This document shows positions 8,964 through 18,531 of a stretch of DNA of 64,000 nucleotides, piece after piece (position 1 is the first letter of the stretch; the number at the start of each line of letters is the position of its first letter). Where the stretch lies: positions 1,079,638-1,143,637 of the forward strand of contig NZ_BSEV01000001.1 in the NCBI RefSeq assembly GCF_027922005.1. The letters are read 5' to 3'. Under the pieces are notes generated by a model. It was not told where the DNA came from. It ran no database searches and saw nothing but the letters and a program-made list of their open reading frames with translations. The DNA comes from Streptosporangium carneum. GTDB taxonomy: Bacteria; Actinomycetota; Actinomycetes; Streptosporangiales; Streptosporangiaceae. The position numbers and the translations under genes were made by a program.

Positions 8964-9707
8964 ATGGCGACCACGAACACGGCGGCGCCGGGGCAGCCGC
9001 GCAGGAGGAAGCCGGAGACCCAGCTGGGGCTGGTGCGGCGGGCACGGCGGATGGACCGGATCCTCGCCGAGCTCTACCCCGACGCCCACTGCGAGCTGGA
9101 CTTCCAGGACTCCTTCCAGCTGCTGGTCGCCACGGTGCTGTCGGCGCAGACCACCGACGTCCGGGTCAACCTGACCACCCCCGCCCTCTTCGCCAGGTAT
9201 CCCACGCCCGAGGACATGGCCGTCGCCAACCCGGAGGAGCTGGAGACGCTGATCAGGTCGACCGGGTTCTACCGGGCCAAGGCCAGGTCCCTGCTCGGCC
9301 TGGCGACCGCCCTGCGGGACCGGTTCGGCGGACAGGTGCCCGCGACCCTGAACGACCTGGTCACGTTGCCCGGCGTGGGCCGCAAGACCGCCAACGTGGT
9401 GCTGGGCAACGCCTTCGGGGTGCCGGGAATCACCGTGGACACCCACTTCCAGCGGCTCGTCCAGCGGTTCGGGTGGACCCAGGAGACCGACCCGGTCAAG
9501 ATCGAGCACATCGTCGGCGCGCTCATCCCCAGACGCGACTGGACGATGGCGTCCCACCGCCTCATCTGGCACGGCCGCCGCAGGTGCCACGCCCGCAAAC
9601 CCGCCTGCGGCGCGTGCCCCCTCGCCGACCTCTGCCCCTCGTACGGCATCGGCCCGACGGACCCCGTCCAGGCCGCCAAACTGGTGCGCTCAGGTCCTCC
9701 CGCCTGA
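8964..9707 (+). CDS. nth: endonuclease III
   Basis: A 247-residue DNA glycosylase/AP lyase that removes oxidised pyrimidines. The helix-hairpin-helix [12 protein letters not shown] includes the catalytic lysine, and the catalytic aspartate is in VDTHFQR. The C-terminal 4Fe-4S loop has the spacing C-x6-C-x2-C-x5-C ([17 protein letters not shown]). The start at ATG 8964 gives an N-terminal extension of about 30 basic residues, common in actinobacteria. It is the usual neighbour of crp and marP. Confidence 0.96.
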   Translation: MATTNTAAPGQPRRRKPETQLGLVRRARRMDRILAELYPDAHCELDFQDSFQLLVATVLSAQTTDVRVNLTTPALFARYPTPEDMAVANPEELETLIRSTGFYRAKARSLLGLATALRDRFGGQVPATLNDLVTLPGVGRKTANVVLGNAFGVPGITVDTHFQRLVQRFGWTQETDPVKIEHIVGALIPRRDWTMASHRLIWHGRRRCHARKPACGACPLADLCPSYGIGPTDPVQAAKLVRSGPPA

Positions 9708-9746
9708 TGTGAGCCGTTCAGGCCCTTCCGCCTGATGTGAGCCGTG
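9691..9746. repeat. 28-bp tandem duplication across the nth stop codon
   Basis: Two head-to-tail copies of a 28-bp unit sharing CCGCCTGATGTGAGCCGT. The first copy contains the nth stop codon. The copies differ at a few positions, so the duplication is not brand new. Confidence 0.75.
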
Positions 9747-9813
9747 AGGAAAGCCTCCCGTGACCGGGAAGCGCGGGACGGGGCGTCGTGTTGCAGAGAC
9801 CGGAGGTGTGCCC

Positions 9814-10455
9814 GTGGAAGTGCCCGGATGGTTGGAGACGCTGGCCGAGCGGGTCGCGAGGACACCCGTCCCCCTGGCCCTGCGCCCGCCCGAGGTCGGC
9901 GGCCGCCCGGCCGCCGTGCTCATGCTGTTCGGAGAGGGACCGCTCGGCCCCGACGTGCTCCTGATCCAGCGCAGTTCCCGAGGACGCAGACACGCGGGGC
10001 AGCCCGCCTTCCCCGGCGGCGGGGTCGACCCCGAGGACGGCGGCCCGATCGCCGCCGCGCTGCGCGAGGCCGAGGAGGAGACCGGCGTCGACCCGGCGGG
10101 CGTCCACGTGGTCGGCACCATGCCCGAGCTGTACGTCTGGCGCAGTGACAACCGGGTCACCCCGGTGCTCGGCTGGTGGCACACGCCCAGCGCGGTGCAC
10201 GCCGCCTCGCCCGACGAGGTCGAGTCGGTCGAGCGGGTCCCGATCTCCGAGCTCGTCGACCCGGCCAACCGCCTCAGCCTGCGTCACCCCGGCGGCTCCG
10301 CCGGGCCCGCGTTCCGGGTGCGCGGGCTGCTGGTGTGGGGCTTCACCGCGGGAGTGCTCGACAGGGTGCTCGCGGGCTCGGGCTTCGAGCTTCCCTGGGA
10401 CCGGTCACGGGTGGAGGACCTGCCCCCGCACGTCGTCAACCTCGCCTCCCGCTGA
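9814..10455 (+). CDS. NUDIX hydrolase, CoA-pyrophosphatase type
   Basis: A 213-residue NUDIX enzyme. The segment RHAGQPAFPGGGVDPED matches the pattern N-terminal to the Nudix box that marks CoA diphosphatases (NudL/PCD1/NUDT7 group), and LREAEEETGV supplies the catalytic glutamates. It probably cleaves CoA or its derivatives to 4'-phosphopantetheine and 3',5'-ADP. I chose GTG 9814 because GGAGGT lies 6 bp upstream; in-frame GTGs at 9760 and 9808 are alternatives. It lies between nth and marP, as in related genomes. Confidence 0.88.
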   Translation: MEVPGWLETLAERVARTPVPLALRPPEVGGRPAAVLMLFGEGPLGPDVLLIQRSSRGRRHAGQPAFPGGGVDPEDGGPIAAALREAEEETGVDPAGVHVVGTMPELYVWRSDNRVTPVLGWWHTPSAVHAASPDEVESVERVPISELVDPANRLSLRHPGGSAGPAFRVRGLLVWGFTAGVLDRVLAGSGFELPWDRSRVEDLPPHVVNLASR

Positions 10456-10604
10456 GCCTCCCGCTGAGGCCGGGAAAGAGGCGGGGAGAGCAGGACAGGG
10501 GCGTGTGAGCGCGGGCGAGTGTGAGCCACGCGGGCGTGTGAGCGGCGGGGCGGGCAGGACAGGCGAGAGCCGACGCGGACGGGTGAGGGGCGGGGCAGGG
10601 CGCC

Positions 10605-11138
10605 TTACCCGATTTCCTCGATCTCGCGTCCCGTCGACAGGGCCAGCCCGAGGCGGGCCCACTCGGCCACGTCGTCGTCGGGGTCCTGGGTCAGCCGCTC
10701 CAGGGCGATCAGGCCCGCGGGGTCGGGCGGGCTGCCGATGATGTTCGGCAGCGCGTAGGCCGCGCCGTACCTCACCCTGGGGTCCGCGTGCTCGCCCAGG
10801 GCGACGACCGAGGGCAGCGCGCGGCGGTCCCTGAGGTGGCCGAAGGCGATCAGCACCGAGTAGAGCACCATGCAGTCGTCCTCGCTGGCCGCCAGGAACC
10901 GCAGCACGGGCAGGCTCCGGTCGACGAACGGCAGCCTGCCGATGATGTCCACCCCGAGCATCCGCTCCGCGGCCGTCTCTCCCGCGCACAGCCGTCTGGC
11001 GGCGGTGAAGGTCTCCAGGTCGCCGCGTTCGTGCAGCATGGCGATCGCGTTCCAGCGGATCGTGCCGTCCTGGTCCCGGTCCCGCAGCGCGGTCTCGATG
11101 AGCGTTTCCACAGCCGGCGACCCCCCGATCGTTGCCAT
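10605..11138 (-). CDS. HEAT-repeat-like protein
   Basis: A 177-residue helical protein with HEAT/armadillo-like repeats. Successive helix pairs carry patterns such as SVLIAFGHLRDRRALPSVV and RVRYGAAYALPNI. Such proteins usually act as binding scaffolds. The ATG at 11138 is the likely start; the open frame runs far upstream, but that part is antisense to marP. It is divergent from marP with 72 bp between the starts, so the two may share a promoter region. No strong ribosome site is visible. Confidence 0.8.
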   Translation of the reverse strand: MATIGGSPAVETLIETALRDRDQDGTIRWNAIAMLHERGDLETFTAARRLCAGETAAERMLGVDIIGRLPFVDRSLPVLRFLAASEDDCMVLYSVLIAFGHLRDRRALPSVVALGEHADPRVRYGAAYALPNIIGSPPDPAGLIALERLTQDPDDDVAEWARLGLALSTGREIEEIG

Positions 11139-11210
11139 GTGGCCACGATAACCGTAGGGACCTCCCACAAGGGGTGCACGCGCGGGCCGGTGGCTGGATA
11201 CCGTAAAGGG

Positions 11211-12410
11211 GTGAGTGGTGATCTCCTCGACCTCATCCTGATCGCCCTGATGGTGGCCTTCGCGGTGTCGGGATACCGTCAGGGGTTCATCATCGGGGCT
11301 CTGAGCTTTGTCGGATTCGTCGGCGGCGGGGTGCTGGGCATGTTCATCGCCCCCCCGATCGCCGGGGCCGTGGTCGACGGCGAGACCGAGCGGGCGCTGC
11401 TCGCCATCGTCATCGTCTTCCTCGCCGCGACGATCGGGCAGTTCGCGTCCTCGACGATCGGCGCGGTGGTCCGCAGCCACGTCACCTGGGAGCCCGCCAA
11501 GGTGGTCGACGCGGTCGGCGGCACCTTCGCCAGCGCCTTCTCCGTGCTGGTCATCGCCTGGCTGATCGGCTCGCTGATCGCCTCGTCCCAGTTCACCGTG
11601 CTCAGCGAACAGGTCAACAAGTCGCTGCTGATCAGCACCATCGACCAGGCGCTGCCGTCGGCGGCCAAGGAGTTCCAGAAACCCTTCAAGGACTTCATCG
11701 ACACCTCGGGCTTCCCGAAGGTGTTCGACGCCATCGGAGGCGCTCAGTTCGTCGAGGTCGACCCGCCCGACCAGAGCGTGGCCAAGGCCCCGCAGCTCAA
11801 GCGGGCCCGCCGGGGCATCGTCAAGGTCCAGGGCGTCGCGTCCAGCTGCCGCAGGCACATCGAGGGCACCGGCTTCGTCTTCTCCCAGAACAAGATCATG
11901 ACGAACGCCCACGTGGTCGCCGGGGTCGACCGGGAGCTGGAGGTCACCGACTACCTCAACAACGTCCACCCGGCCCGGGTCGTCCTCTACAACCCCGACA
12001 GGGACATCGCGGTCCTCTACGTCCCCGGCCTGAACATGCCGGTCCTGCGCTTCGACGGCACGGCGAAGAAGGGCGACGACGCCATCATCGCGGGCTTCCC
12101 GCACGGCCAGGGCTTCACCCTCCAGGAGGCCCGCATCCGGGTGCAGCAGAGGGCCAAGGGCCCCGACATCTACGAGCGCAAGACCGTCGTCCGCGACGTC
12201 TACTCCATCCGCGGCCTGGTCAAGCAGGGCAACTCGGGCGGGCCGCTGCTGACCACGGACGGCCGGGTCTACGGTGTCGTCTTCGCGGCAGCCCTCGACC
12301 AGCAGGAGACCGGTTTCGTGCTGACCGCCGCCGAGGTGTCGCCGGACGCCGAGGACGGCTCCAAGCTGTTCAACCGCGTCAGCACCCAGGAGTGCAACCA
12401 GAACGGCTAG
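11211..12410 (+). CDS. marP: MarP-type membrane serine protease (CvpA + trypsin-like)
   Basis: A 399-residue protein with four N-terminal membrane helices (CvpA-like, about residues 1-130), then an extracytoplasmic trypsin-like protease. The catalytic triad is visible as His234 (TNAHVVAG), Asp265 (RDIAVLYV) and Ser342 (QGNSGGPL). Cys213 and Cys395 fall where M. tuberculosis MarP has its redox-sensitive disulfide. MarP keeps the cytoplasm neutral during acid stress by processing cell-wall hydrolases. The GTG at 11211 gives the family N-terminus. The nearby nhaA would also act in pH homeostasis. Confidence 0.94.
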   Translation: MSGDLLDLILIALMVAFAVSGYRQGFIIGALSFVGFVGGGVLGMFIAPPIAGAVVDGETERALLAIVIVFLAATIGQFASSTIGAVVRSHVTWEPAKVVDAVGGTFASAFSVLVIAWLIGSLIASSQFTVLSEQVNKSLLISTIDQALPSAAKEFQKPFKDFIDTSGFPKVFDAIGGAQFVEVDPPDQSVAKAPQLKRARRGIVKVQGVASSCRRHIEGTGFVFSQNKIMTNAHVVAGVDRELEVTDYLNNVHPARVVLYNPDRDIAVLYVPGLNMPVLRFDGTAKKGDDAIIAGFPHGQGFTLQEARIRVQQRAKGPDIYERKTVVRDVYSIRGLVKQGNSGGPLLTTDGRVYGVVFAAALDQQETGFVLTAAEVSPDAEDGSKLFNRVSTQECNQNG

Positions 12411-12419
12411 GAGCGGGCG

Positions 12420-12450
12420 GTCCGGAGAGGCCGAGGGCTTCCGGACGTTT
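12420..12450. terminator. hairpin between convergent marP and DUF309 genes
   Basis: A GTCCGGA/TCCGGAC stem (7 bp, 13-nt loop) is followed on the plus strand by GTTT, just past the marP stop. It sits at the end of both convergent genes and may serve both. Confidence 0.45.
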
Positions 12451-12923
12451 CAGAGCAGGTTCCTGATCCTGGCGACGGCCTGTTCCGGGGACGGATCCTC
12501 CAGGGAGTCCAGCTCGCGTGCCGTCCTGGCGATCTCCTCGTACGGCGCGCCGTACGAGGAGATCCTGTCGGCTCCCCTGGCGAACAGCGCCGAGGCCCCA
12601 CGACGGTTGCCCCGCTGGAGATGGGTGAGCCCGACGCAGATCTGCGCCAGCCCCTGCCACAGCTCGCGCTCCTCCTCGGGGGAGTTCTTCCACCGGCCCT
12701 CGAGCACCTCGTGGGCGTGGAAGGGCCTGCCTTCGCCGAGCAGCCTGCGTGCCTCGGAGAGCGCCTCCTCCGCGTCGGGGGCGTAGTCGTCAGGGACGCG
12801 TTCCACCCCCTGCGCCCCGTGCGGCAGCGGGCGTCCGAAGGCGTCCCTGGGGCGGCGGTTGCGGGGCCGTCCCGCCGGGTCACGGTCCCTGCGGGGGCCT
12901 TCCCCTCCGTCGCGCGACGTCAC
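12450..12923 (-). CDS. DUF309 domain protein
   Basis: A 157-residue protein. The second half carries the DUF309 signature FHAHEVLEGRW followed by LWQGLAQICVGLTHLQRGN, a small helical bundle of unknown function. The first 45 residues are Arg/Asp/Pro-rich and probably disordered. The GTG at 12923 overlaps the stop of the upstream alpha/beta hydrolase (GTGA). It is the last gene of the run acs-nhaA-holin-hydrolase-DUF309. Confidence 0.85.
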   Translation of the reverse strand: MTSRDGGEGPRRDRDPAGRPRNRRPRDAFGRPLPHGAQGVERVPDDYAPDAEEALSEARRLLGEGRPFHAHEVLEGRWKNSPEEERELWQGLAQICVGLTHLQRGNRRGASALFARGADRISSYGAPYEEIARTARELDSLEDPSPEQAVARIRNLL

Positions 12924-13843
12924 TGGTCAGGCTCCGGGTCGGCCAGCCAGGAGACGAGCTCGGCGTCGAACTCCTCGGGGCGCTCCTCGTGGGGGAAGTG
13001 TCCCGCGTCCTCGATGAGCCGCCAGCGGTAGGAACCGGTCACGTAGCGGCTGGACCCCTGCGCGGTGCGGGGCAGGGTGTGCCCGTCGAGCGCGCCGTGC
13101 AGCTGCAGCGTGGGCGCGTGGATCTCCCCCCGCATGGTCCTGGCGTACCGGAGGCCGTCGGGGCGCAGCTGCGAGCGGGCGAACCAGCGGTGGTACTCCA
13201 GCGCGCAGTGGGAGACGGTGGGGATGCGGAACACGTCGCGGTAGGTTCGCGCGACCTCCTCCTGCGGCCAGCCGGGCCCCGACCACTCCTCGAGCATCCG
13301 CCCGATCCGGGCGCCCTCCTTGGCGGTCAGCCGCCACTCGGGCAGGAAGGGCAGCTGGAAGCCCAGGGCGTACGCGCTCGCCCTGAACTGGCCGAACGGG
13401 TCGGACAGCAGCGAGGAGCGGAGCCTGAGCGGGTGCGGGGCCGACACCGGGACCAGTCGCAGGACCGCCTTGGGATCCCGCACGGCCATGGTCCAGGCGA
13501 GCAGCCCGCCCCAGTCGTGGCCGACGACGATCGCGCCGCTCTCGCCGAGCGCCCTGACCAGTCCGGCCGCGTCACCCGCCAGCGTCGGCAGGTCGTAGCC
13601 GCGCGGCGGCTTGTCGCTGGCGCCGTAGCCCCGCAGGTCGACGGCGACGGCGCGGTAACCCGCGGCGGGAAGCGAGACGAGCTGGTGACGCCAGGTCCAC
13701 CAGAACTGGGGGAACCCGTGCAGCAGCAGCACGAGCGGGCCCTCACCGGCCTCGACCACGTGGAAGCGGGTGCCGCCCGCGTGGACGGAGCGATGGGTCC
13801 ACGGACCCTCGATCCTGACCAGGGACTCGTCGGGGTGGCTCAC
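12920..13843 (-). CDS. alpha/beta hydrolase, epoxide-hydrolase-like
   Basis: A 307-residue alpha/beta-fold enzyme. HGFPQFWWTWRHQ is the oxyanion HGxP motif, VGHDWGG carries an aspartate nucleophile, and the C-terminal AGHFPHEE carries the catalytic histidine. An Asp nucleophile with HGxP points to the epoxide hydrolase/haloalkane dehalogenase group rather than esterases. The GTG at 13843 overlaps the preceding holin-family stop, giving the family N-terminus; an extension to 14128 is antisense-like filler. The same gene is found beside marP and nhaA in related actinomycetes. The physiological substrate is unknown. Confidence 0.88.
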   Translation of the reverse strand: MSHPDESLVRIEGPWTHRSVHAGGTRFHVVEAGEGPLVLLLHGFPQFWWTWRHQLVSLPAAGYRAVAVDLRGYGASDKPPRGYDLPTLAGDAAGLVRALGESGAIVVGHDWGGLLAWTMAVRDPKAVLRLVPVSAPHPLRLRSSLLSDPFGQFRASAYALGFQLPFLPEWRLTAKEGARIGRMLEEWSGPGWPQEEVARTYRDVFRIPTVSHCALEYHRWFARSQLRPDGLRYARTMRGEIHAPTLQLHGALDGHTLPRTAQGSSRYVTGSYRWRLIEDAGHFPHEERPEEFDAELVSWLADPEPDQ

Positions 13844-14331
13844 TGGCCCGGTCTCACCGGTTCGCGGTGCGTGCCGACCTGACCCGCGGTCGGCGGGGCG
13901 GGGACCGCGGGCGCGACGCCGGCCTCGGTCTCCCCGCTCTTGAGGTGCTTGAGCGAACGCACGGTCCTCTTCATCCCGGTCAGGCCCTTGAGCCTGCGCA
14001 CCCCGAACAGGACCAGCAGGGCGGCGACGACCAGGTAGAACGCCGTGACGACCGCGAAGGCCAGCCACGTCCACACACCCAGGGCGACCAGCCCGTACGC
14101 GATGGCGAACGAGGCCAGGATCAGGCACAGGTGGGCGATGAACGCGGCGGCCCCGAAGAGCCCGGCGGCCACGCCCACCCGTTTCGCGTCGAACCTGAGC
14201 TCCGCCTTGGCCAGCTCGATCTCGGCGCGCACCAGGGTGGAGATGTGGTCGGTCGCGTTGGCGACCAGCGCGCCCAGCGACTCCTCCTGAGACTCGGCGG
14301 ACTGCGGCTCCGCCGACGGACTGTGTGTCAT
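13840..14331 (-). CDS. phage-holin-family/ Actinobacterial holin-X-like membrane protein
   Basis: A 163-residue membrane protein with an N-terminal amphipathic helix (LVANATDHISTLVRAEIELAKAELR) leading into two hydrophobic segments (about residues 50-75 and 80-105) and a charged, Pro/Ala-rich tail. This matches the chromosomal holin-like family (DUF1469), which is not a phage gene here. The start is ATG 14331 with AGGAG 7 bp upstream; an ATG at 14361 is less likely. It lies 26 bp after nhaA and overlaps the hydrolase start by 4 bp. Confidence 0.85.
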   Translation of the reverse strand: MTHSPSAEPQSAESQEESLGALVANATDHISTLVRAEIELAKAELRFDAKRVGVAAGLFGAAAFIAHLCLILASFAIAYGLVALGVWTWLAFAVVTAFYLVVAALLVLFGVRRLKGLTGMKRTVRSLKHLKSGETEAGVAPAVPAPPTAGQVGTHREPVRPGQ

Positions 14332-14357
14332 GAACGAACTCCTATCGAGCACCGGTG

Positions 14358-15584
14358 TCAAACATCATCCTGTGCGCTGACGTGGTTGCGCACGCGCACC
14401 CGGAGCAGGATCGCCGCGAGCACCGAGGACACCAGGCTCGCCACGAGCACGCCGGTGGTCACCGCGTTCGTCCGTTCCGGATCGTGCCCGTAGGCCAGGC
14501 CGCCGATGAGCAGGGACACGGTGAACCCGATCCCCGCCAGTATCGAGACGGCCGCCATGTCCCGCCAGTGCAACTCCTCCGACAGTCTCGCCAAGCCGAG
14601 CCGTACGGCCAGCCACGCCCCGCCGAAGACGCCGAGGAACTTGCCCACCACCAGCCCCGCGACCACGCCGAGCACCACCCGGTCGTCGAAGATCGCGCCG
14701 AGCCCCTCCGCGTCGAGCACGACCCCGGCGGACAGGAAGGCGAACACGGGCACGACGAAACCCGCCGACAGGGGGCGCAGACGGTGGTCGGCCAGTTCGG
14801 CGGGGGAGCGTTCCTCGCCGGGGCCGCTGTGCACGCGGGTCATCAAGCCGAGGGCTACCCCGGCGACGGTCGCGTGAACACCGCTGATCTCGACGAAATA
14901 CCAGGCGAGGAGGGCGAGCGGCAGGTACGCCCACAGGCCGCGGACCCGCCTGGCCTGCAGCAGGCCGTACAGGGCGATGGCGACGGCTCCGGCGGCCAGG
15001 GCCAGGAGGTTCAGGTGCTCGGTGAAGAAGACGGCGATGACGCCGATCGCGCCGAGGTCGTCGACCACGGCGCACGTGAGCAGGAAGGCGCGCAGGGCGG
15101 CGGGCATCGCGCTGGCCGTCACGGCCAGCACCGCCAGGGCGAAGGCGATGTCGGTCGCGGTGGGAATGGCCCAGCCCCGCCCGGCCTCCGGCGCGCCCCA
15201 GCTCACCAGGAGATAGACCAGGGCGGGCACGACCATGCCGCAGATCGAGGCGAGAACGGGCAGCGCGGCCTTGCGGAGGTTGGCCAGCTCGCCGTGGACG
15301 AACTCCTCCTTCACCTCGATTCCCGCCACGAAGAAGAAGATCGTGAGCAGGCCGTTCTGGGCCCACTGGCGGAGTTCGAGGTCGAGATGGAGGAAGGCGG
15401 GGCCGAACGTCGCGGTGCGCAGGGCCTCGTAGGAGGCGAACGACACGTTCGCCCAGATCAGCGCGGCGAGCGTGGCGAACAGCATGACGATGCCGCCGAC
15501 GGTCTCCGTCCGCAACGCCTCGGCGAGCTCGCGGGAGTATCGGACGGTTGCCCTGAAGGGCCAGATCTCCACGACGCGGCGCAT
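14358..15584 (-). CDS. nhaA: Na+/H+ antiporter NhaA
   Basis: A 408-residue, about 12-helix antiporter that exchanges cytoplasmic Na+ for external H+ and supports pH and salt tolerance. The paired aspartates of the ion site are in CAVVDDLGAIGVIA, and the TATDIAF segment of the crossed-helix region is also present. I chose ATG 15584 with GGAGG 4 bp upstream over the longer 15647 frame. It is followed by the holin-like gene in the same direction, probably in one operon with the genes down to DUF309. Confidence 0.94.
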   Translation of the reverse strand: MRRVVEIWPFRATVRYSRELAEALRTETVGGIVMLFATLAALIWANVSFASYEALRTATFGPAFLHLDLELRQWAQNGLLTIFFFVAGIEVKEEFVHGELANLRKAALPVLASICGMVVPALVYLLVSWGAPEAGRGWAIPTATDIAFALAVLAVTASAMPAALRAFLLTCAVVDDLGAIGVIAVFFTEHLNLLALAAGAVAIALYGLLQARRVRGLWAYLPLALLAWYFVEISGVHATVAGVALGLMTRVHSGPGEERSPAELADHRLRPLSAGFVVPVFAFLSAGVVLDAEGLGAIFDDRVVLGVVAGLVVGKFLGVFGGAWLAVRLGLARLSEELHWRDMAAVSILAGIGFTVSLLIGGLAYGHDPERTNAVTTGVLVASLVSSVLAAILLRVRVRNHVSAQDDV

Positions 15585-15906
15585 ACGACCTCCGGGAATG
15601 CAGGCAGGGCTGATTCCCTCCCTGGCCGACCAGACTTCCCGGCACACCTGGTCGCCAGCCTACCGAAGGCTGCCAGAAGAGATTTCCGGCACCCCCGGAC
15701 CGCCCCTTCACCCACCGGCTGCGGGCGGGGCGGGGCGGGTCGTCCATCGCGCCGGCACGGCGAGCGGCCGCGCCCCCGGAGAGCCTGTGCCTTGTGGGCG
15801 GCGTCTTCGAGGGCCGCAGACCTGGGCCGTGTCCTTGTGGGCCGTGTTCTCTGGTCTGTCTTCTCGCGGCCGGGCGTTCGGTGGACGAGCCTGGACGGCT
15901 GTGGGG
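15585..15906. other. acs-nhaA intergenic region
   Basis: A 322-bp stretch with no credible gene between the acs stop and the nhaA start. It presumably holds the nhaA promoter. I see no strong terminator, operator or repeat in it. Confidence 0.5.
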
Positions 15907-17892
15907 CTAGTCCTCGCTCTTGGCGCTGGGCAGCTTCTCGGAGATGAGGTTCATCACCGTGCTGTCGGCCAGCGTGGTGACGTCGCCGACGCTGCGGTTC
16001 TCCGCCACGTCACGCAGCAGACGCCGCATGATCTTGCCGGAGCGGGTCTTCGGCAGCTCGGGCACGACCAGGATCTGGCGGGGCTTGGCGATCGGGCCCA
16101 GCGTCTTGGCCACGTGGTTGCGCAGCTCGGCCGCGATGTCCTCGCTCTCCTCGGCGCTGCCGCGCAGGATCACGAACGACACGATCGCCTGGCCGGTCAC
16201 CGGGTCGGTCGCGCCGACCACGGCCGCCTCGGCGACCTTCGGGTGGGAGACCAGGGCCGACTCGACCTCGGTGGTCGAGATGTTGTGACCGGAGACGAGC
16301 ATGACGTCGTCCACCCGGCCGAGCAGCCAGATGTCGCCGTCCTCGTCCTTCTTGGCGCCGTCGCCCGCGAAGTACATGCCCTCGAAGCGGGACCAGTAGG
16401 TGTCGATGTAGCGCTGGTCGTCGCCCCAGATCGTGCGGAGCATGGAGGGCCACGGGTCGCGGATCGCGAGGTAGCCGCCTCCGCCGTTGCCTACGCTGTT
16501 GCCCTGGTCGTCGACCACGTCGGCGGTGATGCCGGGCAGGGGCCGCATGGCCGCGCCGGGCTTGCCGCTCGTCACGCCGGGCAGCGGGCTGATCATGATG
16601 GCGCCGGTCTCGGTCTGCCACCAGGTGTCCACGACCGGGGTGCGGTTGCCGCCGATGTGCTCGCGGTACCAGACGTACGCCTCGGGGTTGATCGGCTCAC
16701 CGACGCTGCCGAGGATGCGCAGGGACGACATGTCGTACTTGGCGGGGATGTCGTCGCCCCACTTCATGAAGGTGCGGATGGCCGTCGGCGCGGTGTAGAG
16801 GATCGTGACGCCGTACTTCTGCACGACCTCCCAGAACCGGCCCCGGTGCGGGGTGTCCGGGGTGCCCTCGTAGATGACGCTGGTCGCGCCGTTGGCGAGC
16901 GGGCCGTACACGATGTAGGAGTGACCGGTCACCCAGCCGATGTCGGCGGTGCACCAGTAGACGTCGGTCTCCGGCTTCAGGTCGAACACCGCGTGGTGGG
17001 TGTAGGCCGTCTGGGTCAGGTAGCCGCCGGTGGTGTGCAGGATGCCCTTCGGCCTGCCGGTCGTGCCGCTGGTGTAGAGGATGTAGAGCGGGTGCTCGGC
17101 GTCGTGCGGCTGCGCCTCGTGGGTCTCGGCCTGACGCTCGACGAGGTCGTGCCACCAGATGTCCTTGTCGGTCTGGGCGACCTCCTGACCGGTCCTCCGC
17201 ACGACGAGGACGTGCTCGATGCCCGGGCACTCCTTGACCGCCTCGTCCACGGTCGGCTTGAGCGCGCTGGGCGCCCCACGCCGGTACCCGCCGTCGGCGG
17301 TGACCACGACCTTGGCGTCCGCGTCCTTGATCCTGCCGCTGAGGGCGCTGGCGGAGAACCCGCCGAACACCACGGAGTGGATCGCGCCGATGCGGGCGCA
17401 GGCGAGCATCGTGATCGGCAGCTCGGGGATCATCGGCAGGTAGACGGCGACCCGGTCGCCCTTGCCGACGCCCAGCTCCTGCAACGCGTTGGCCGTCTTG
17501 GCGACCTCGCGCTGCAGGTCGGAATAGGTGATGGTACGGCTGTCGCCCTCGGGCTCGCCCTCCCAGTGGTAGGCGACCTTGTCACCGCGCCCGGCCTCCA
17601 CATGGCGGTCGACACAGTTGTAGGCGATGTTCAGCTCTCCGCCGACGAACCACTTGGCGAAGGGCGGGTTCCACTCCAGGGTGGTGTCCCAACGCTTCGA
17701 CCAGGTCAGCCGGTCAGCCTGCTTCTCCCAGAACGCCAGGCGGTCCTGCTGGGCTTCGGCGTAGGCGTCGGCGGTCACGTTCGCGGCCGCGGCCAGGTCG
17801 GCAGGAGGGTCGAACCGCCGAGTCTCGTGCAGCAGGTTCGACAGGGTCTCCTGGGTCTCACGCGACTCGGAACCAGGGGTCTCCGGGGCCAC
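15907..17892 (-). CDS. acs: acetyl-CoA synthetase
   Basis: A 661-residue AMP-forming acetate-CoA ligase, full length for the family. The ANL-family motif [11 protein letters not shown] lies mid-protein, with WWQTETG further on. The C-terminal [11 protein letters not shown] contains the lysine that is acetylated to switch the enzyme off in many bacteria. The GTG start at 17892 has AAGGAG 7 bp upstream. It activates acetate for entry into central metabolism. A DasR-like palindrome lies about 100 bp upstream, and the divergent neighbour is a Fic-like protein. Confidence 0.97.
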   Translation of the reverse strand: MAPETPGSESRETQETLSNLLHETRRFDPPADLAAAANVTADAYAEAQQDRLAFWEKQADRLTWSKRWDTTLEWNPPFAKWFVGGELNIAYNCVDRHVEAGRGDKVAYHWEGEPEGDSRTITYSDLQREVAKTANALQELGVGKGDRVAVYLPMIPELPITMLACARIGAIHSVVFGGFSASALSGRIKDADAKVVVTADGGYRRGAPSALKPTVDEAVKECPGIEHVLVVRRTGQEVAQTDKDIWWHDLVERQAETHEAQPHDAEHPLYILYTSGTTGRPKGILHTTGGYLTQTAYTHHAVFDLKPETDVYWCTADIGWVTGHSYIVYGPLANGATSVIYEGTPDTPHRGRFWEVVQKYGVTILYTAPTAIRTFMKWGDDIPAKYDMSSLRILGSVGEPINPEAYVWYREHIGGNRTPVVDTWWQTETGAIMISPLPGVTSGKPGAAMRPLPGITADVVDDQGNSVGNGGGGYLAIRDPWPSMLRTIWGDDQRYIDTYWSRFEGMYFAGDGAKKDEDGDIWLLGRVDDVMLVSGHNISTTEVESALVSHPKVAEAAVVGATDPVTGQAIVSFVILRGSAEESEDIAAELRNHVAKTLGPIAKPRQILVVPELPKTRSGKIMRRLLRDVAENRSVGDVTTLADSTVMNLISEKLPSAKSED

Positions 17893-17985
17893 TGCTCACT
17901 CCTTATGTACTGCTGTATGCACTGCTTGGTCTACTGTTCGTGTCCCACTTCACCAGGCCAGAGGTCTCTGCCACAAGAGGTCTAG

Positions 17986-18001
17986 ACTGGTCTGTACCAA
18001 T
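17986..18001. promoter_or_regulatory. DasR-type (GntR/HutC) operator-like site upstream of acs
   Basis: The 16-mer ACTGGTCTGTACCAAT matches 13 of 16 positions of the DasR site consensus ACTGGTCTAGACCACT. It overlaps a second half-site containing GGTCTAGAC at 17979-17987. The site is about 95 bp before the acs start. DasR links aminosugar and acetate metabolism in streptomycetes, so control of acs is plausible but inferred. Confidence 0.45.
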
Positions 18002-18255
18002 CGGTGATAGCGGATCATATGGTTCACAGGTGCCTTAACACCGGATGACAACCGCTGCAGAAACGTTGCTCTTTTGTCACCGTAAGAATGTAGCGGACGC
18101 TATTCCGGATGCTTTAGTCCGGTGCCCGGAAGAGCCTCGGCGCACCTTCGGCGGGCGGTTCGAAGGCATTGCGGGAGGGGACTTGTGGTCTGTCCGTAAG
18201 TCCCGACGCGTGTTCGTGACGGCTCCCCGCGGGCCGCGCCCCGGGGGCGAGGCGT

Positions 18256-18388
18256 CCGGTGTCCGGGGAGCGGTCCGGCTCGCGGGGATCGGGCGGATTC
18301 ACGAGAGGTGGGCCGGTTCATGGAGATCTGGCCGGTTTATAGAGATCTGACCGGTTCGCGGGGATCGGGCCGGTTTCCGGGGACGAGG
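18256..18388. repeat. seven tandem copies of a 19-bp repeat between acs and the Fic-like gene
   Basis: Copies start at 18256, 18275, 18294, 18313, 18332, 18351 and 18370, exactly 19 bp apart. The consensus is CCGGTTCNNGGGGATCGGG; the CCGG core and the GATC-containing half are best kept. The array lies in the 640-bp divergent spacer, between the acs promoter and the start of the Fic-like gene. Nearby DNA (18002-18255 and 18389-18531) holds no credible gene. Confidence 0.85.
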
Positions 18389-18531
18389 CCGCCACCGCCC
18401 CGCGTCCGCGTCGTGTCGCCCGCCTGGCCGTGACACCCGACCAGGGGGCCGCACCTGGCCCCTGAGGTGCTGGAAGCGGTCTCCCAGGGGTCGTGCCGCG
18501 CCTTTTCGACCGGCCGGTATGGTCGGGGAGC

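Noticed and set aside
13840..14331. prophage (phage-holin gene)
   Set aside because: The family is a chromosomal membrane protein common in actinobacteria, and no other phage genes are near.
18100..18530. short minus-strand frames rich in Arg/Pro across the 19-bp array
   Set aside because: They merely translate the repeat and have no plausible start or domain.
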